From Mucilaginibacter oryzae (GTDB lineage: Bacteria; Bacteroidota; Bacteroidia; Sphingobacteriales; Sphingobacteriaceae), in assembly GCF_003148845.1 (NCBI RefSeq), contig NZ_QGHA01000003.1:90928-154927 (forward strand): DNA of 64,000 nucleotides. The letters are read 5' to 3'. Below, piece after piece: positions 10,101 through 16,969 of the stretch (positions are counted from its first letter, which is position 1; every line of letters begins with the position of its first letter). Made by a program: the position numbers and the translations under genes. The notes under the pieces are model-generated. The model was given only the letters and a program-made list of their open reading frames with translations. It made no database searches and was not told where the DNA came from.

Positions 10101-12135
10101 TTTAACCGTTACAGGTAACGTAAGCGTTGAACGGTATATAGCAGGCGGCTCGTCAAAGCGCGGTTACCGCTTGCTAACGTCGCCGGTAAATAATGGCAAT
10201 GGTGTATTCAGCATCAACTTTCTTAAAAACTCGGCTTATGTAACGGGTACAACCAAGGCCTCGGGAGGTTTTGATGTTTCGCCAAACGCCAATAACCCTT
10301 CTATTTATTTTTTCAGGGAAAATACAGCTATATCCAACACCACCTTCAGCAGCGGTAATTACCGCGGGGTAAACAACATCAATAACGCGCCCAGCTATTC
10401 TTTTGATAATGAATCAGGTACTTTCACGCTGCCGGTAGGGAATGGTTTCTTATTCTTTTTCAGGGGAGACAGGAGCGTTGCCGATATCGCTACAGAAACC
10501 GTTGCAAGCTATGTGCCAACGGGTACCACCTTCACAGCCACTGGTACGCTTAATACCGGCAATATCACCGTAAAAAACTGGTACGATCAAACAAAAAGCC
10601 TTCTCTACAGCACAACCAGCAACAACGGCGTTAAGAGTGTTTCAGGCTATAACCTTGTGGCTAACCCGTATGCCAGCACCATCAATATGGAAAAATTTAA
10701 CAGGCAATCAAACCAGGCGGCATCATCCATATATGGTAACGGCTTCCCGAACCAATCGGGCACTACGCTGACCAGCCCGTTAAAAATCTGGGTTTATAAC
10801 CCTACCAGCAAACAATATTCAACATACGAGCAAAAAACTTCCATCAATTCGGTGGCTGATACTACAACCAATACAAATCCGGGTATCTCGAGCGACGGCT
10901 ACGCAAGTAACCTGATCGCTTCGGGCCAGGCTTTCTTTATCCGGGCCACCGCCGCGGGACAAACTTTGACGTTCCGCGAATCGGCCAAAACAAACAGTCA
11001 GCCCTCGTCGGCAATCACCCAGGCTATATTAAGCGCGCCCGACAGGCCGGTACTGGCATCGACATCAAAATTCGCAGCCTTCGCAGCCATGCCGACTGAG
11101 CAAATTGCGGCGACAGCGGCAAATACCTTAAGCAGTGGAGGAGAATCATTACTGAGGTTTAAATTGATTAAGGATAGCATTAATACCGACGCCATTGTAA
11201 TAGGCTTACGAACCAACATCAGCCCGGTTTATAATGAAAATAAAGACGCTGAAGATTTAGGCGGCAACGGTGCGCAGGTAAGCCTCTCGGCCATGTCGAG
11301 TGATAGCGTTAAGGCTACGATTTACCGCAGCCCCTACCCGCATAAAGTACAGCAGGTGATCCCGCTGTACGCCGATGCTACAACCTCGGGGGCTTACCAG
11401 TTAAACTTATCGGATGTAAGCAATCTGCCCGCTTTGTATGAGGTTTGGCTTAAAGATAGCTTCACTAAAGACTCGGTGGATATTAAAGCAAGCAAGCTTT
11501 ACAATTTCAATATTGATAAAGGCAACGCCGCGTCATTTGGCAAAAACAGGTTTAGCCTTGTTTTACGCCAAAATCCCGTGCTTGGCCTGCGCCTTATCGA
11601 TTTTACGGCTACCAAGGTGGCAACCGGCGCTCAAACCGGCTGGCAGGTTCAAAACGAAGCTAATTATACTTTGTTCACCGTTCAGCGGAGTACGGATAAT
11701 GGAAAAACATGGGATAACATTAGTGTATTTAAATCAACCGGCCTGGGCACTTACAGCTATACAGACCTTAACCCTGCCAATGGCTTGAACAAATACAGGT
11801 TGCAGCTTACCGATGTCAATAACGAGATCAGCCTGTCTAAAGAGCTGCCGCTGATGTACGCGAACACCAATAATAATTTAAGCAACAACCAGGTATTGGT
11901 ATACCCTAACCCGGCAACAGATATGATTAATTTGAGCATTAAGCAAACCAAAGCATCATCAAATTACAACATCCGCATAACCAACAGTAGCGGAATACTG
12001 TTAAAAAATGTAAATATCACGCAACTTTACTGGCAAAACAACGTCAGCAACTTGATACCCGGAACTTATATGATCCAGGTTATTGATAATAAAACCAAAA
12101 GCTTATTTGGAATAGCTAAATTTGTAAAGTTGTAA
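7105..12135 (+). CDS. Very large secreted protein with LamG-like domain and T9SS C-terminal sorting domain
   Basis: A surface or secreted protein of about 1677 residues. The signal peptide reads LLRFIACGMLLCLVSAVSAQ. There is no ATG before it, so TTG at 7105 (MKTQLLRF) is the preferred start; TTG at 7075 is the alternative. A long Thr/Ser/Asn-rich adhesin-type region contains an Ig-like part with CGAGSATLTA and, near residues 530-750, a concanavalin/LamG-like domain (YSIWFKTT, WHHVVVTDG, RLYVDGTL, GVLDDIAIYNHEL). The last 80 residues are a type A T9SS sorting domain (VYPNPATDMINLSI, then GTYMIQV). Its ligand is unknown. A small anchored protein follows 16 bp downstream. Confidence 0.88.
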   Translation: MKTQLLRFIACGMLLCLVSAVSAQETSDNATYYYNNFETATAGNTASLGASSMGNAFRTSSSVTIDASTTSPLNGSVSLQSLVPATNAISAIRWDFVGNGTSGVDMTQNDFEWNFIYKNNSTNGPDDPDVMTVGNNTWRYWLMANSYTTNNMQGFYITHTGTSLSLRYRNSTNSGSGHYNELLNTSMANDQNTYMIKVQRLKDGTWTIFKDVFVPGMTTAKTLVASSTNNTGNGYSTYYYSYLESTCTTAARFQWDNFDMYTRVLQFSATGVNGTANNVTQPAYYPNENVIFYGMKITARGNFLVNQFALNTSGAGFEGYFNRTGGLYRSVDSYYSTSADSYIGSMDLTGNAIQNYGISDLLATSGNTDGTYSIPGYYFFTGTIKSQLNFGNTPYGTITVTNINTFTGGTKNSSAIPFTGPSSNGNVITFTNTPPPSPPSVAPVTLCGAGSATLTATGTSGSGTYNWYIDNTTTTPLYTSTTNTYTPFIGGTTTLYVSFTSGGSASSRTAVTITVNPKASSSINSPMLSYPFENGSLTDWSGLGNNGTLQGSTLPTTVADRNGLANGAYSFSGSNASPQYISTTTQYSPLIFSYSIWFKTTTAGGKLIGIGGNQTGSNATQDRNLYMNDSGQLYYGVYSSSAVTINTPAGTAYNDGLWHHVVVTDGPTNGMRLYVDGTLQASTATYTTPQQISEYWRIGGDSLQGWPGRPSNDYFVGVLDDIAIYNHELSASEIASNDMNLYKFSSSYCANNPITINAQSWPGSPAYSWVDNANTSLTGTGSQVTFSKATTTNYTLTTTTNGCTQSTAIVTPAIPTYTWTGAAGTTDLTNANNWTNTSTGITGVAPALNGTEYIVIPTNSSNIYPVLTAAKSVYTLNIANGAKLNLGGFTLSVGCNIFNSGTLTKGTTNYNNSAITWNGVSPVTAQSFTGNSTAASTDVGNMTVNNTATNGVVTLASGKLDLYNVLTLTSGSLAVSSPATFTLKSNSTQTATVTAIPSGLTVTGNVSVERYIAGGSSKRGYRLLTSPVNNGNGVFSINFLKNSAYVTGTTKASGGFDVSPNANNPSIYFFRENTAISNTTFSSGNYRGVNNINNAPSYSFDNESGTFTLPVGNGFLFFFRGDRSVADIATETVASYVPTGTTFTATGTLNTGNITVKNWYDQTKSLLYSTTSNNGVKSVSGYNLVANPYASTINMEKFNRQSNQAASSIYGNGFPNQSGTTLTSPLKIWVYNPTSKQYSTYEQKTSINSVADTTTNTNPGISSDGYASNLIASGQAFFIRATAAGQTLTFRESAKTNSQPSSAITQAILSAPDRPVLASTSKFAAFAAMPTEQIAATAANTLSSGGESLLRFKLIKDSINTDAIVIGLRTNISPVYNENKDAEDLGGNGAQVSLSAMSSDSVKATIYRSPYPHKVQQVIPLYADATTSGAYQLNLSDVSNLPALYEVWLKDSFTKDSVDIKASKLYNFNIDKGNAASFGKNRFSLVLRQNPVLGLRLIDFTATKVATGAQTGWQVQNEANYTLFTVQRSTDNGKTWDNISVFKSTGLGTYSYTDLNPANGLNKYRLQLTDVNNEISLSKELPLMYANTNNNLSNNQVLVYPNPATDMINLSIKQTKASSNYNIRITNSSGILLKNVNITQLYWQNNVSNLIPGTYMIQVIDNKTKSLFGIAKFVKL

Positions 12136-12151
12136 TAAACGATCTGTGAAT

Positions 12152-12352
12152 ATGATAAGGAAGATATTATTAACCACCGTGCTTTTTATAACAACCACCC
12201 TAAGCTGTTTTGCACAACTTGATATTCCGTGTGATGGTACCGACGCGGATGCGGTTTGTCCGCTTGATAGCTGGGTCGCCCTGTTGGCTGTAGCGGCTTT
12301 TGCCGTAACGATTGTTCATTTATATCGCAAACAAAAATCTGTCCGGGCGTAA
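12152..12352 (+). CDS. Small signal-peptide and single-TM protein, PID-CTERM-like
   Basis: A 66-residue protein with a signal peptide (KILLTTVLFITTTLSCFAQ), a short acidic linker, then CPLDSW, a hydrophobic segment (VALLAVAAFAVTIVHLY) and a basic tail (RKQKSVRA). A Pro-x-Asp motif, helix and Arg/Lys tail recall the PID-CTERM-type sorting tails of small Bacteroidota proteins; that match is tentative. ATG at 12152 is preferred to GTG at 12146. The gene lies 16 bp after the large T9SS protein and before a strong terminator, so the two probably form one transcript. Confidence 0.6.
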   Translation: MIRKILLTTVLFITTTLSCFAQLDIPCDGTDADAVCPLDSWVALLAVAAFAVTIVHLYRKQKSVRA

Positions 12353-12385
12353 GCCAACAGGGATTCAATTAGTTTTCATCTATAA

Positions 12386-12432
12386 CAAAAACACCTCCGG
12401 GCTTCAGGCCCGGAGGTGTTTTTGTTTTTTTT
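12386..12432. terminator. Strong bidirectional terminator
   Basis: CAAAAACACCTCCGGGC (12386-12402) pairs with GCCCGGAGGTGTTTTTG (12408-12424) over a 5-nt loop and is followed by a T run. It separates two convergent genes and should work in both directions. Confidence 0.92.
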
Positions 12433-12452
12433 TCTTTTTCCTGGTTTTGTTA

Positions 12453-13127
12453 TCAGGCCTTTTTAACAGGCATTTGTTGTTGTAACTGGTTAAGTTGTAA
12501 CTGATCAATAATACCGTCAACCACTTTGGGCAGTTCTTTTAAGGTTTTCTGCGGGTTGTGCAATTCGCCAACACCAAAGCCACGCCATACCAGTTTGCGG
12601 GTACGGTTATCAACCAAATCGATAATCAGGGTGCCCTCTTTATAAGGAACGCGGGCATAACCGCCGCCGCCGTAACCAAAGCCATAGCCCCAGCCGCCGT
12701 ACGGGTATCCCCAACCCCAGCCGCCGTAACCGTAAAACGGTCTGCGGTAACCCCAGCCCCAGCCATAACCGAAGCCTATACCGGGATAACCCCAACCGGC
12801 ATAATAGGTAGGGTAAAACTCGGTACGCATGCCTCTGCCTGTTATGGTTGAGTAACTAAGCAACAAATCAGCATCACCTTCCTGGTATTTAAGGCCTTTA
12901 CTTTCAAGCGCCGCTATAGCAGCGTCTTTTACTCTTTCATCTGCCACTTCTCTTTTAACAACTGCGCCGGCTTTATTGGTCATGGTTGCAGGAGGTAGCC
13001 AGGCAAAGGTGCGGTAAGAAGAGAGATCGGTTTTGTTACGGGCTGCTGTATAATAACTATAGCTGCTACAAGCCGACAAGGTGGCCAGCAGCAAAAACGC
13101 CATCCCTGTGATAATAGATTTTTTCAT
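12453..13127 (-). CDS. DUF4136 domain lipoprotein
   Basis: A 224-residue lipoprotein with lipobox LSAC and Cys20, so it is probably outer-membrane or periplasmic. It is followed by the DUF4136-type core: YRTFAWLPP near residue 41, then DADLLLSY, and later GTLIIDLVDNRTRKLVWRG. A low-complexity insert of Gly, Tyr and Trp (about residues 108-160) interrupts the domain; such inserts are common in this family. Function unknown. It converges on the 66-residue gene across the terminator at 12386. Confidence 0.85.
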   Translation of the reverse strand: MKKSIITGMAFLLLATLSACSSYSYYTAARNKTDLSSYRTFAWLPPATMTNKAGAVVKREVADERVKDAAIAALESKGLKYQEGDADLLLSYSTITGRGMRTEFYPTYYAGWGYPGIGFGYGWGWGYRRPFYGYGGWGWGYPYGGWGYGFGYGGGGYARVPYKEGTLIIDLVDNRTRKLVWRGFGVGELHNPQKTLKELPKVVDGIIDQLQLNQLQQQMPVKKA

Positions 13128-13347
13128 GACAAATTACTCCCTTTATTTATAACATTAGACTATGCGCAAAACAAAGGTTTAATTTAGATAAATAATTTTA
13201 TTAAACAACGGGATATGGAATCTGGAAGAGCCAGAGATTGATTACGAAAAAACAGATAGCAGAGGCGGAAAACAGGAAAAAGCAGACCGGCGATCGCTTT
13301 TGCTTTCCAGCGGGACGATTATTGAAGTACGGTACCGTTTAAAATGA

Positions 13348-13977
13348 TTACCTGCTTAAGCTAAGCAACTGCGCGTAAACCTTCTCGGTAGGCAAACCAA
13401 CCACATTGGTATAGGAACCGTTGATCCGCTCGATACCGATTAAACCGATACGCTCCTGGATACCGTAGGATCCCGCCTTATCAAGCGGCTGGTATTTATC
13501 AACATAGCTTTTGATCTCGGTGTCTGTAAGTTTGCGGAAAAACACTTCCGACCGATCAAAAAACATATTGTAAGTACCTTTGTAAAGCAGGCAAACGCCG
13601 GTAATTACTTCATGTACCCTGCCCGATAATCTTTGCAGCATTTCAACAGCCCCGCCCGGTGTTTCCGGCTTACCCAATATTAATCCATCTATACAAACAA
13701 TGGTGTCGGCGGTGAGCACCACTTCATCGGTTACTGATTCGGTATAAGCTTCGGCTTTTTTTCGGGCTATATATAAGGCCACTTCAGGCGGGGTTAAGCC
13801 CTCCGGGTACGATTCATCAACATCCTTCAGCACAACACGAAAATCGATATCCATCAGCCGTAGCAGTTCCTGCCGCCTTGGCGATTTTGAAGCGAGAATT
13901 ACAGGTGGAATACCCCCCTCTAAATCTCCCCCGGCTGGGGAGACTTTTTGATATTCGTTAGGAAAGGATGAATTCAT
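13348..13977 (-). CDS. maf: Maf-type nucleoside triphosphate pyrophosphatase
   Basis: A 209-residue Maf-family enzyme that hydrolyses non-canonical or dTTP/UTP-type nucleotides to monophosphates. The signature ILASKSPRRQELL starts at residue 28, with VVLTADTIV further on. Most family members begin 3-6 residues before ILAS; here about 22 extra N-terminal residues are present, and residues 11-23 (VSPAGGDLEGG region) are encoded by one half of a G/C-rich intergenic repeat (13912-13949). There is no closer ATG, GTG or TTG with obvious merit, so ATG at 13977 is kept. The gene follows kdsC on the same strand with a 53-bp gap. Confidence 0.9.
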   Translation of the reverse strand: MNSSFPNEYQKVSPAGGDLEGGIPPVILASKSPRRQELLRLMDIDFRVVLKDVDESYPEGLTPPEVALYIARKKAEAYTESVTDEVVLTADTIVCIDGLILGKPETPGGAVEMLQRLSGRVHEVITGVCLLYKGTYNMFFDRSEVFFRKLTDTEIKSYVDKYQPLDKAGSYGIQERIGLIGIERINGSYTNVVGLPTEKVYAQLLSLSR

Positions 13978-14033
13978 AAATATAAAAAGATTATTAAGCC
14001 CTCTCCTCCGGGGAGGGTTGGGTGGGGTTATTA
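13912..14033. repeat. G/C-rich two-part repeat element overlapping maf 5' end
   Basis: One half (13993-14029, minus strand) reads AACCCCACCCAACCCTCCCC and begins at the kdsC stop codon. The other half (13912-13949, minus strand) reads GTCTCCCCAGCCGGGGGAGA and lies inside maf codons. A second full copy is at 38125-38198, where the halves are only about 15 bp apart. Here about 45 bp with the maf ATG sits between them. Confidence 0.8.
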
Positions 14034-14552
14034 CCAGCTATAGGCCTGCTCGCTCATCCATTTATCCTGTACCTTGAGCACTTTTTCGATGATATCGCGG
14101 GCGCAGCCTTTTCCGCCGCCATAGGGCGAAACATAGGCGCTTACCGCCTTAATTTCTTCTACAGCATCGGCAGGACAAACCGGCAAACCGGCAAGTTTCA
14201 TTACTTCAAGGTCGGGAATATCATCGCCCATGTACAGTACGTTGGCAGCTATGATACTTTTTTCTTCAAGATAAATTTTAAATCTCTGCGATTTAGTATG
14301 CGTTCCCATATAAACATCCTGGATACCAAGACTATTTAAACGGTACATAGCGCTTTTTGAACGGCTGCCCGATATCGCGCAAACATTATAGCCGCATTTA
14401 ACAGCCAGCTGCAGTGCATAACCGTCTTTAATATTAAAGGCGCGGCTTTGCTCGCCGGTATCAGTAACAAAAACCGACCCATCGGTTAATACGCCGTCTA
14501 CATCAAAAATGAGGGTGGTAATATCTTTTAATTTGTTAAGGAACGATTCCAT
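14031..14552 (-). CDS. kdsC: 3-deoxy-D-manno-octulosonate 8-phosphate phosphatase
   Basis: A 173-residue HAD-family phosphatase that makes free KDO for LPS core synthesis. Motif I is LIFDVDGVLTDG (residues 14-25), motif II is SGSRS near 60, and motif III/IV is YMGDDIPDLEVM near 107. The length and lack of a cap domain match KdsC rather than other HAD enzymes. The related CMP-Neu5Ac synthetase-linked phosphatases are an alternative, but no such genes are nearby. Its stop codon abuts the G/C-rich repeat, and maf follows on the same strand. Confidence 0.88.
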   Translation of the reverse strand: MESFLNKLKDITTLIFDVDGVLTDGSVFVTDTGEQSRAFNIKDGYALQLAVKCGYNVCAISGSRSKSAMYRLNSLGIQDVYMGTHTKSQRFKIYLEEKSIIAANVLYMGDDIPDLEVMKLAGLPVCPADAVEEIKAVSAYVSPYGGGKGCARDIIEKVLKVQDKWMSEQAYSW

Positions 14553-14560
14553 TTTTTAGG

Positions 14561-14618
14561 GATTACGCCGATTTCTTATTTTCGGGATTACACCGATTAT
14601 TTTATGATTACACCGATT
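14561..14618. repeat. Three copies of GATTACACCGATT
   Basis: Near-identical 13-mers lie at 14561-14573 (GATTACGCCGATT), 14586-14598 and 14606-14618 (both GATTACACCGATT), in the spacer upstream of kdsC. A weaker relative, ATTACCCCGAT, follows the iscX start at 14953. It is a local short-repeat family with no visible protein-coding role. Confidence 0.75.
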
Positions 14619-14694
14619 CTACCGTTTGCAGATCTGGGTTTGCTGTGCTTAACTGCAATTGCCGCTTCCACTAATGGCCAACCACCAATTGAAA

Positions 14695-14937
14695 CTATTG
14701 GTTATCTCTCCATTCGTAAACCCAGGCCGATTGGATCTGTTCGAGATGCCCCTCGTTGGATTCGGCACGGGTACCCGCGAAGTTTGGCAGGCTCAGCACC
14801 CACTCCAGCAGTTCGGTAAAGCGGATACGGTATATCTTTGACTCGTCGAAATCGTCACCAAACTTCTCATAAAGTTCGATAGCAATATCTTCATAATCAT
14901 TCCAATGAATTGGTAAGGCAAATTTATTATCGCTCAT
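14695..14937 (-). CDS. iscX: Fe-S cluster assembly protein IscX
   Basis: An 80-residue acidic protein of the IscX/YfhJ family. It binds iron and the cysteine desulfurase IscS and modulates Fe-S cluster assembly. Family marks are the HWNDYEDIAIELYEKF start, FTELLEWVLSLPNF in the middle, and ESNEGHLEQIQSAWVYEW at the end. It is slightly longer than the roughly 66-residue proteobacterial form. It lies 87 bp downstream of a 2Fe-2S ferredoxin on the same strand, a partner also found in ISC operons. Confidence 0.9.
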   Translation of the reverse strand: MSDNKFALPIHWNDYEDIAIELYEKFGDDFDESKIYRIRFTELLEWVLSLPNFAGTRAESNEGHLEQIQSAWVYEWRDNQ

Positions 14938-15024
14938 TTCTATTGATTTTACGTATTACCCCGATCTTGTTAATACGGTGCAAGTTATACGTTTTATTTA
15001 GTGTTTTAAAGGGATTGCTGCAAT

Positions 15025-15357
15025 TTAGTGGCCTAAAAACTGCGACTGATCAGGTAAAGTAACTTCGATATCGCCATCGATGATAACACACTGGCAGCCA
15101 AGGCGTGAGTTGATGCGCGGGTTTACTGCCCTATCAATAAAATCCTCTTCCTTATCTGATATTTCCTGAATGTTGTCCATCCCCTTATTTACGTAAACAT
15201 GGCAGGTGCTGCAGCCGCAAACACCACCGCAATTGTGCTGAAGCTCGATGCCATTTTCGAGGCATACGTCCAATACAGATTCTCCTTCGGCTATTGGCAA
15301 CTCAATACTTTCGTGCCCTTTTTCCTCAAAGTTGACCTTTATCTTATAAATGTTCAT
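15025..15357 (-). CDS. 2Fe-2S ferredoxin, adrenodoxin/ISC type
   Basis: A 110-residue plant/adrenodoxin-type ferredoxin. Cluster ligands appear in HNCGGVCGCSTCHVYV (the CxxxxxCxxC pattern around residues 43-52) and in RLGCQCVI near residue 88. It would carry electrons, most likely for Fe-S assembly given the neighbouring iscX. The C-terminus QSQFLGH is intact. ATG start at 15357. Confidence 0.92.
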   Translation of the reverse strand: MNIYKIKVNFEEKGHESIELPIAEGESVLDVCLENGIELQHNCGGVCGCSTCHVYVNKGMDNIQEISDKEEDFIDRAVNPRINSRLGCQCVIIDGDIEVTLPDQSQFLGH

Positions 15358-15376
15358 TTAGGCAAAAGTAACAAAA

Positions 15377-16159
15377 TTACCCGTTTGCGCTAATCTCATT
15401 ATTGTTTTTGATAATACCCTGACTTAACAAAGTATAAATATCTTGTAACAGAGGCGTATCGTTCAGCATTTGCAGGTGCGCGGCCATGGTACCCGTATCG
15501 TTACGAACCGCCGGACCGGTTTGTACCTCTCCCGGCATCTGCTCCTGAACTTTCAGCGCGGTTTCCAGGATCAGGGGGCGCAACATTTCAAAGTCCATCT
15601 GGTTACGGGCAAGTACTTGCCGTGCCGTGTTATATAAGTAATTGGGGAAATTACAGGCAAATACGGCTGCCAGGTGTAATACCCTGCGCTGTGCAGAACT
15701 AACGGCATATACATTATTGCTTATGGTGTAGGCCAATTCTTTTAATTGCGCCAATATCTCATCGTTCCCGCCTTCCAAACAAAGCGGAACTGACCTGAAA
15801 CTAACCTCACGTACTTTACTGAAAGTTTGCAGCGGATAAAAAACGCCTGCATTGGCAGTAAACGCAATTAGGGTATCAAGGTCGGTAGCTCCTGATGTAT
15901 GCACCATCAATTTATTGTGAACGGCCAGCGCCCGGGCAACTTGCGCTATCGCGTCGTCTTTTATCGCGATTACAAATAAATCGGTATCCGGTAAAATATG
16001 GTCCAAATGATCAACGGCTTCGGCACCAACATGATAAGCTAATAACCATGCCTTTTGCAGATCGCGGCTATACACCTGTACAATACGGTGCCCGGCATTT
16101 TTAAACGCGGCTGCCATATGGGTAGACACATTGCCCGAGCCTATTATTGTTATGCGCAT
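15377..16159 (-). CDS. Rossmann-like and DUF2520 domain protein
   Basis: A 260-residue protein with an N-terminal NAD(P)-binding Rossmann fold (MRITIIGSGNVSTHMAAAF) and a C-terminal helical DUF2520 half (HLAAVFACNFPNYLYNTA). Overall it resembles reductases of the ProC/ketopantoate type, but the substrate is unknown. The start is set at ATG 16159, directly before the Rossmann strand; an in-frame TTG at 16180 would add seven residues. It probably heads the ferredoxin/iscX run, as the gap to ferredoxin is only 19 bp. Confidence 0.88.
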   Translation of the reverse strand: MRITIIGSGNVSTHMAAAFKNAGHRIVQVYSRDLQKAWLLAYHVGAEAVDHLDHILPDTDLFVIAIKDDAIAQVARALAVHNKLMVHTSGATDLDTLIAFTANAGVFYPLQTFSKVREVSFRSVPLCLEGGNDEILAQLKELAYTISNNVYAVSSAQRRVLHLAAVFACNFPNYLYNTARQVLARNQMDFEMLRPLILETALKVQEQMPGEVQTGPAVRNDTGTMAAHLQMLNDTPLLQDIYTLLSQGIIKNNNEISANG

Positions 16160-16258
16160 AATACGAAGATTAGAAATCAATAAACTACAAATCCTTTACA
16201 AACAAGATCGAAATATCAGATGCAAAGAGACACTTTTACTTTGCAAAAAAATCAATTA

Positions 16259-16969
16259 CTAAAACCTCTCGGCCCAGCTAAGTCCGTCAGGTAATTCAGT
16301 TCTGCTAAATTCGATATGCACTACCCTCCTTTTTCTGTTATCAGAAGTGCGGCCGGAAGCATGCATCAGCAAAGGCCGCATTACCATCATGCCCCCTGCC
16401 TGCACATTGCTGGTTACAGAAGTAAAAACTTGATGATTGATACTTTCAGGACGAATAACGCCATCAAGGTGCGAACCGGGGATAACTTTCAAAGCGCCGT
16501 TACCTTCATCAGTATCATCTAAATGGATCCGGATGGTAAAATTATCTTCAAGAATGTTTAAAGGGGGCTGTACGGCAAACTGGTTATGCTTCAATGTCCA
16601 GGGGACATATCCTGCAATGTCGTTTTTTTTATCAACCGAAATTGTCAGGTCCTGGTGCCATGCTACAAACCAGTTAGATAAGGCCGGCTTATCAAAGTAA
16701 ATGGACTTTACTACAAAATAGCCTTCACCAAACAGCATTTGAAGGCAGGCATGGAGTCTATTTGTAAAAATTAAGGCAGATATGCAAGGAATAGCCTTAA
16801 GAAACTGCCGGATGGCAAACAGATCATCGGTTTGCCTGAACAAGGGGCCGGTTTTATCGGCACGTTCAATGGCAGCAATGATAGTATTCACCTCGGCATC
16901 AGTATAAATAGCATTAACAACGGTAAAACCGTCGGTTTTGATTTTATGCTGATGCCGGGCAATGTCCAC
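16259..16969 (-). CDS. Phytanoyl-CoA dioxygenase (PhyH) family protein
   Basis: A 236-residue Fe(II)/2-oxoglutarate dioxygenase-like protein. The iron triad appears as H-x-D in WHQDLT (near residue 103) and a distal His in MRPLLMHASGR (near 204); the nearby Arg (SGRTSDNRKRR) would bind 2-oxoglutarate. The substrate cannot be inferred. The start is GTG at 16969, which immediately follows the TAA of ccmF (TAAGTG), so translation is probably coupled. Having a small-molecule dioxygenase behind a cytochrome c gene is unusual. Confidence 0.85.
   Translation of the reverse strand: MDIARHQHKIKTDGFTVVNAIYTDAEVNTIIAAIERADKTGPLFRQTDDLFAIRQFLKAIPCISALIFTNRLHACLQMLFGEGYFVVKSIYFDKPALSNWFVAWHQDLTISVDKKNDIAGYVPWTLKHNQFAVQPPLNILEDNFTIRIHLDDTDEGNGALKVIPGSHLDGVIRPESINHQVFTSVTSNVQAGGMMVMRPLLMHASGRTSDNRKRRVVHIEFSRTELPDGLSWAERF

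Noticed and set aside
12558..12851. Open frame opposite the DUF4136 gene
   Set aside because: It mirrors the Gly/Tyr/Trp-rich low-complexity codons of the real gene on the other strand.
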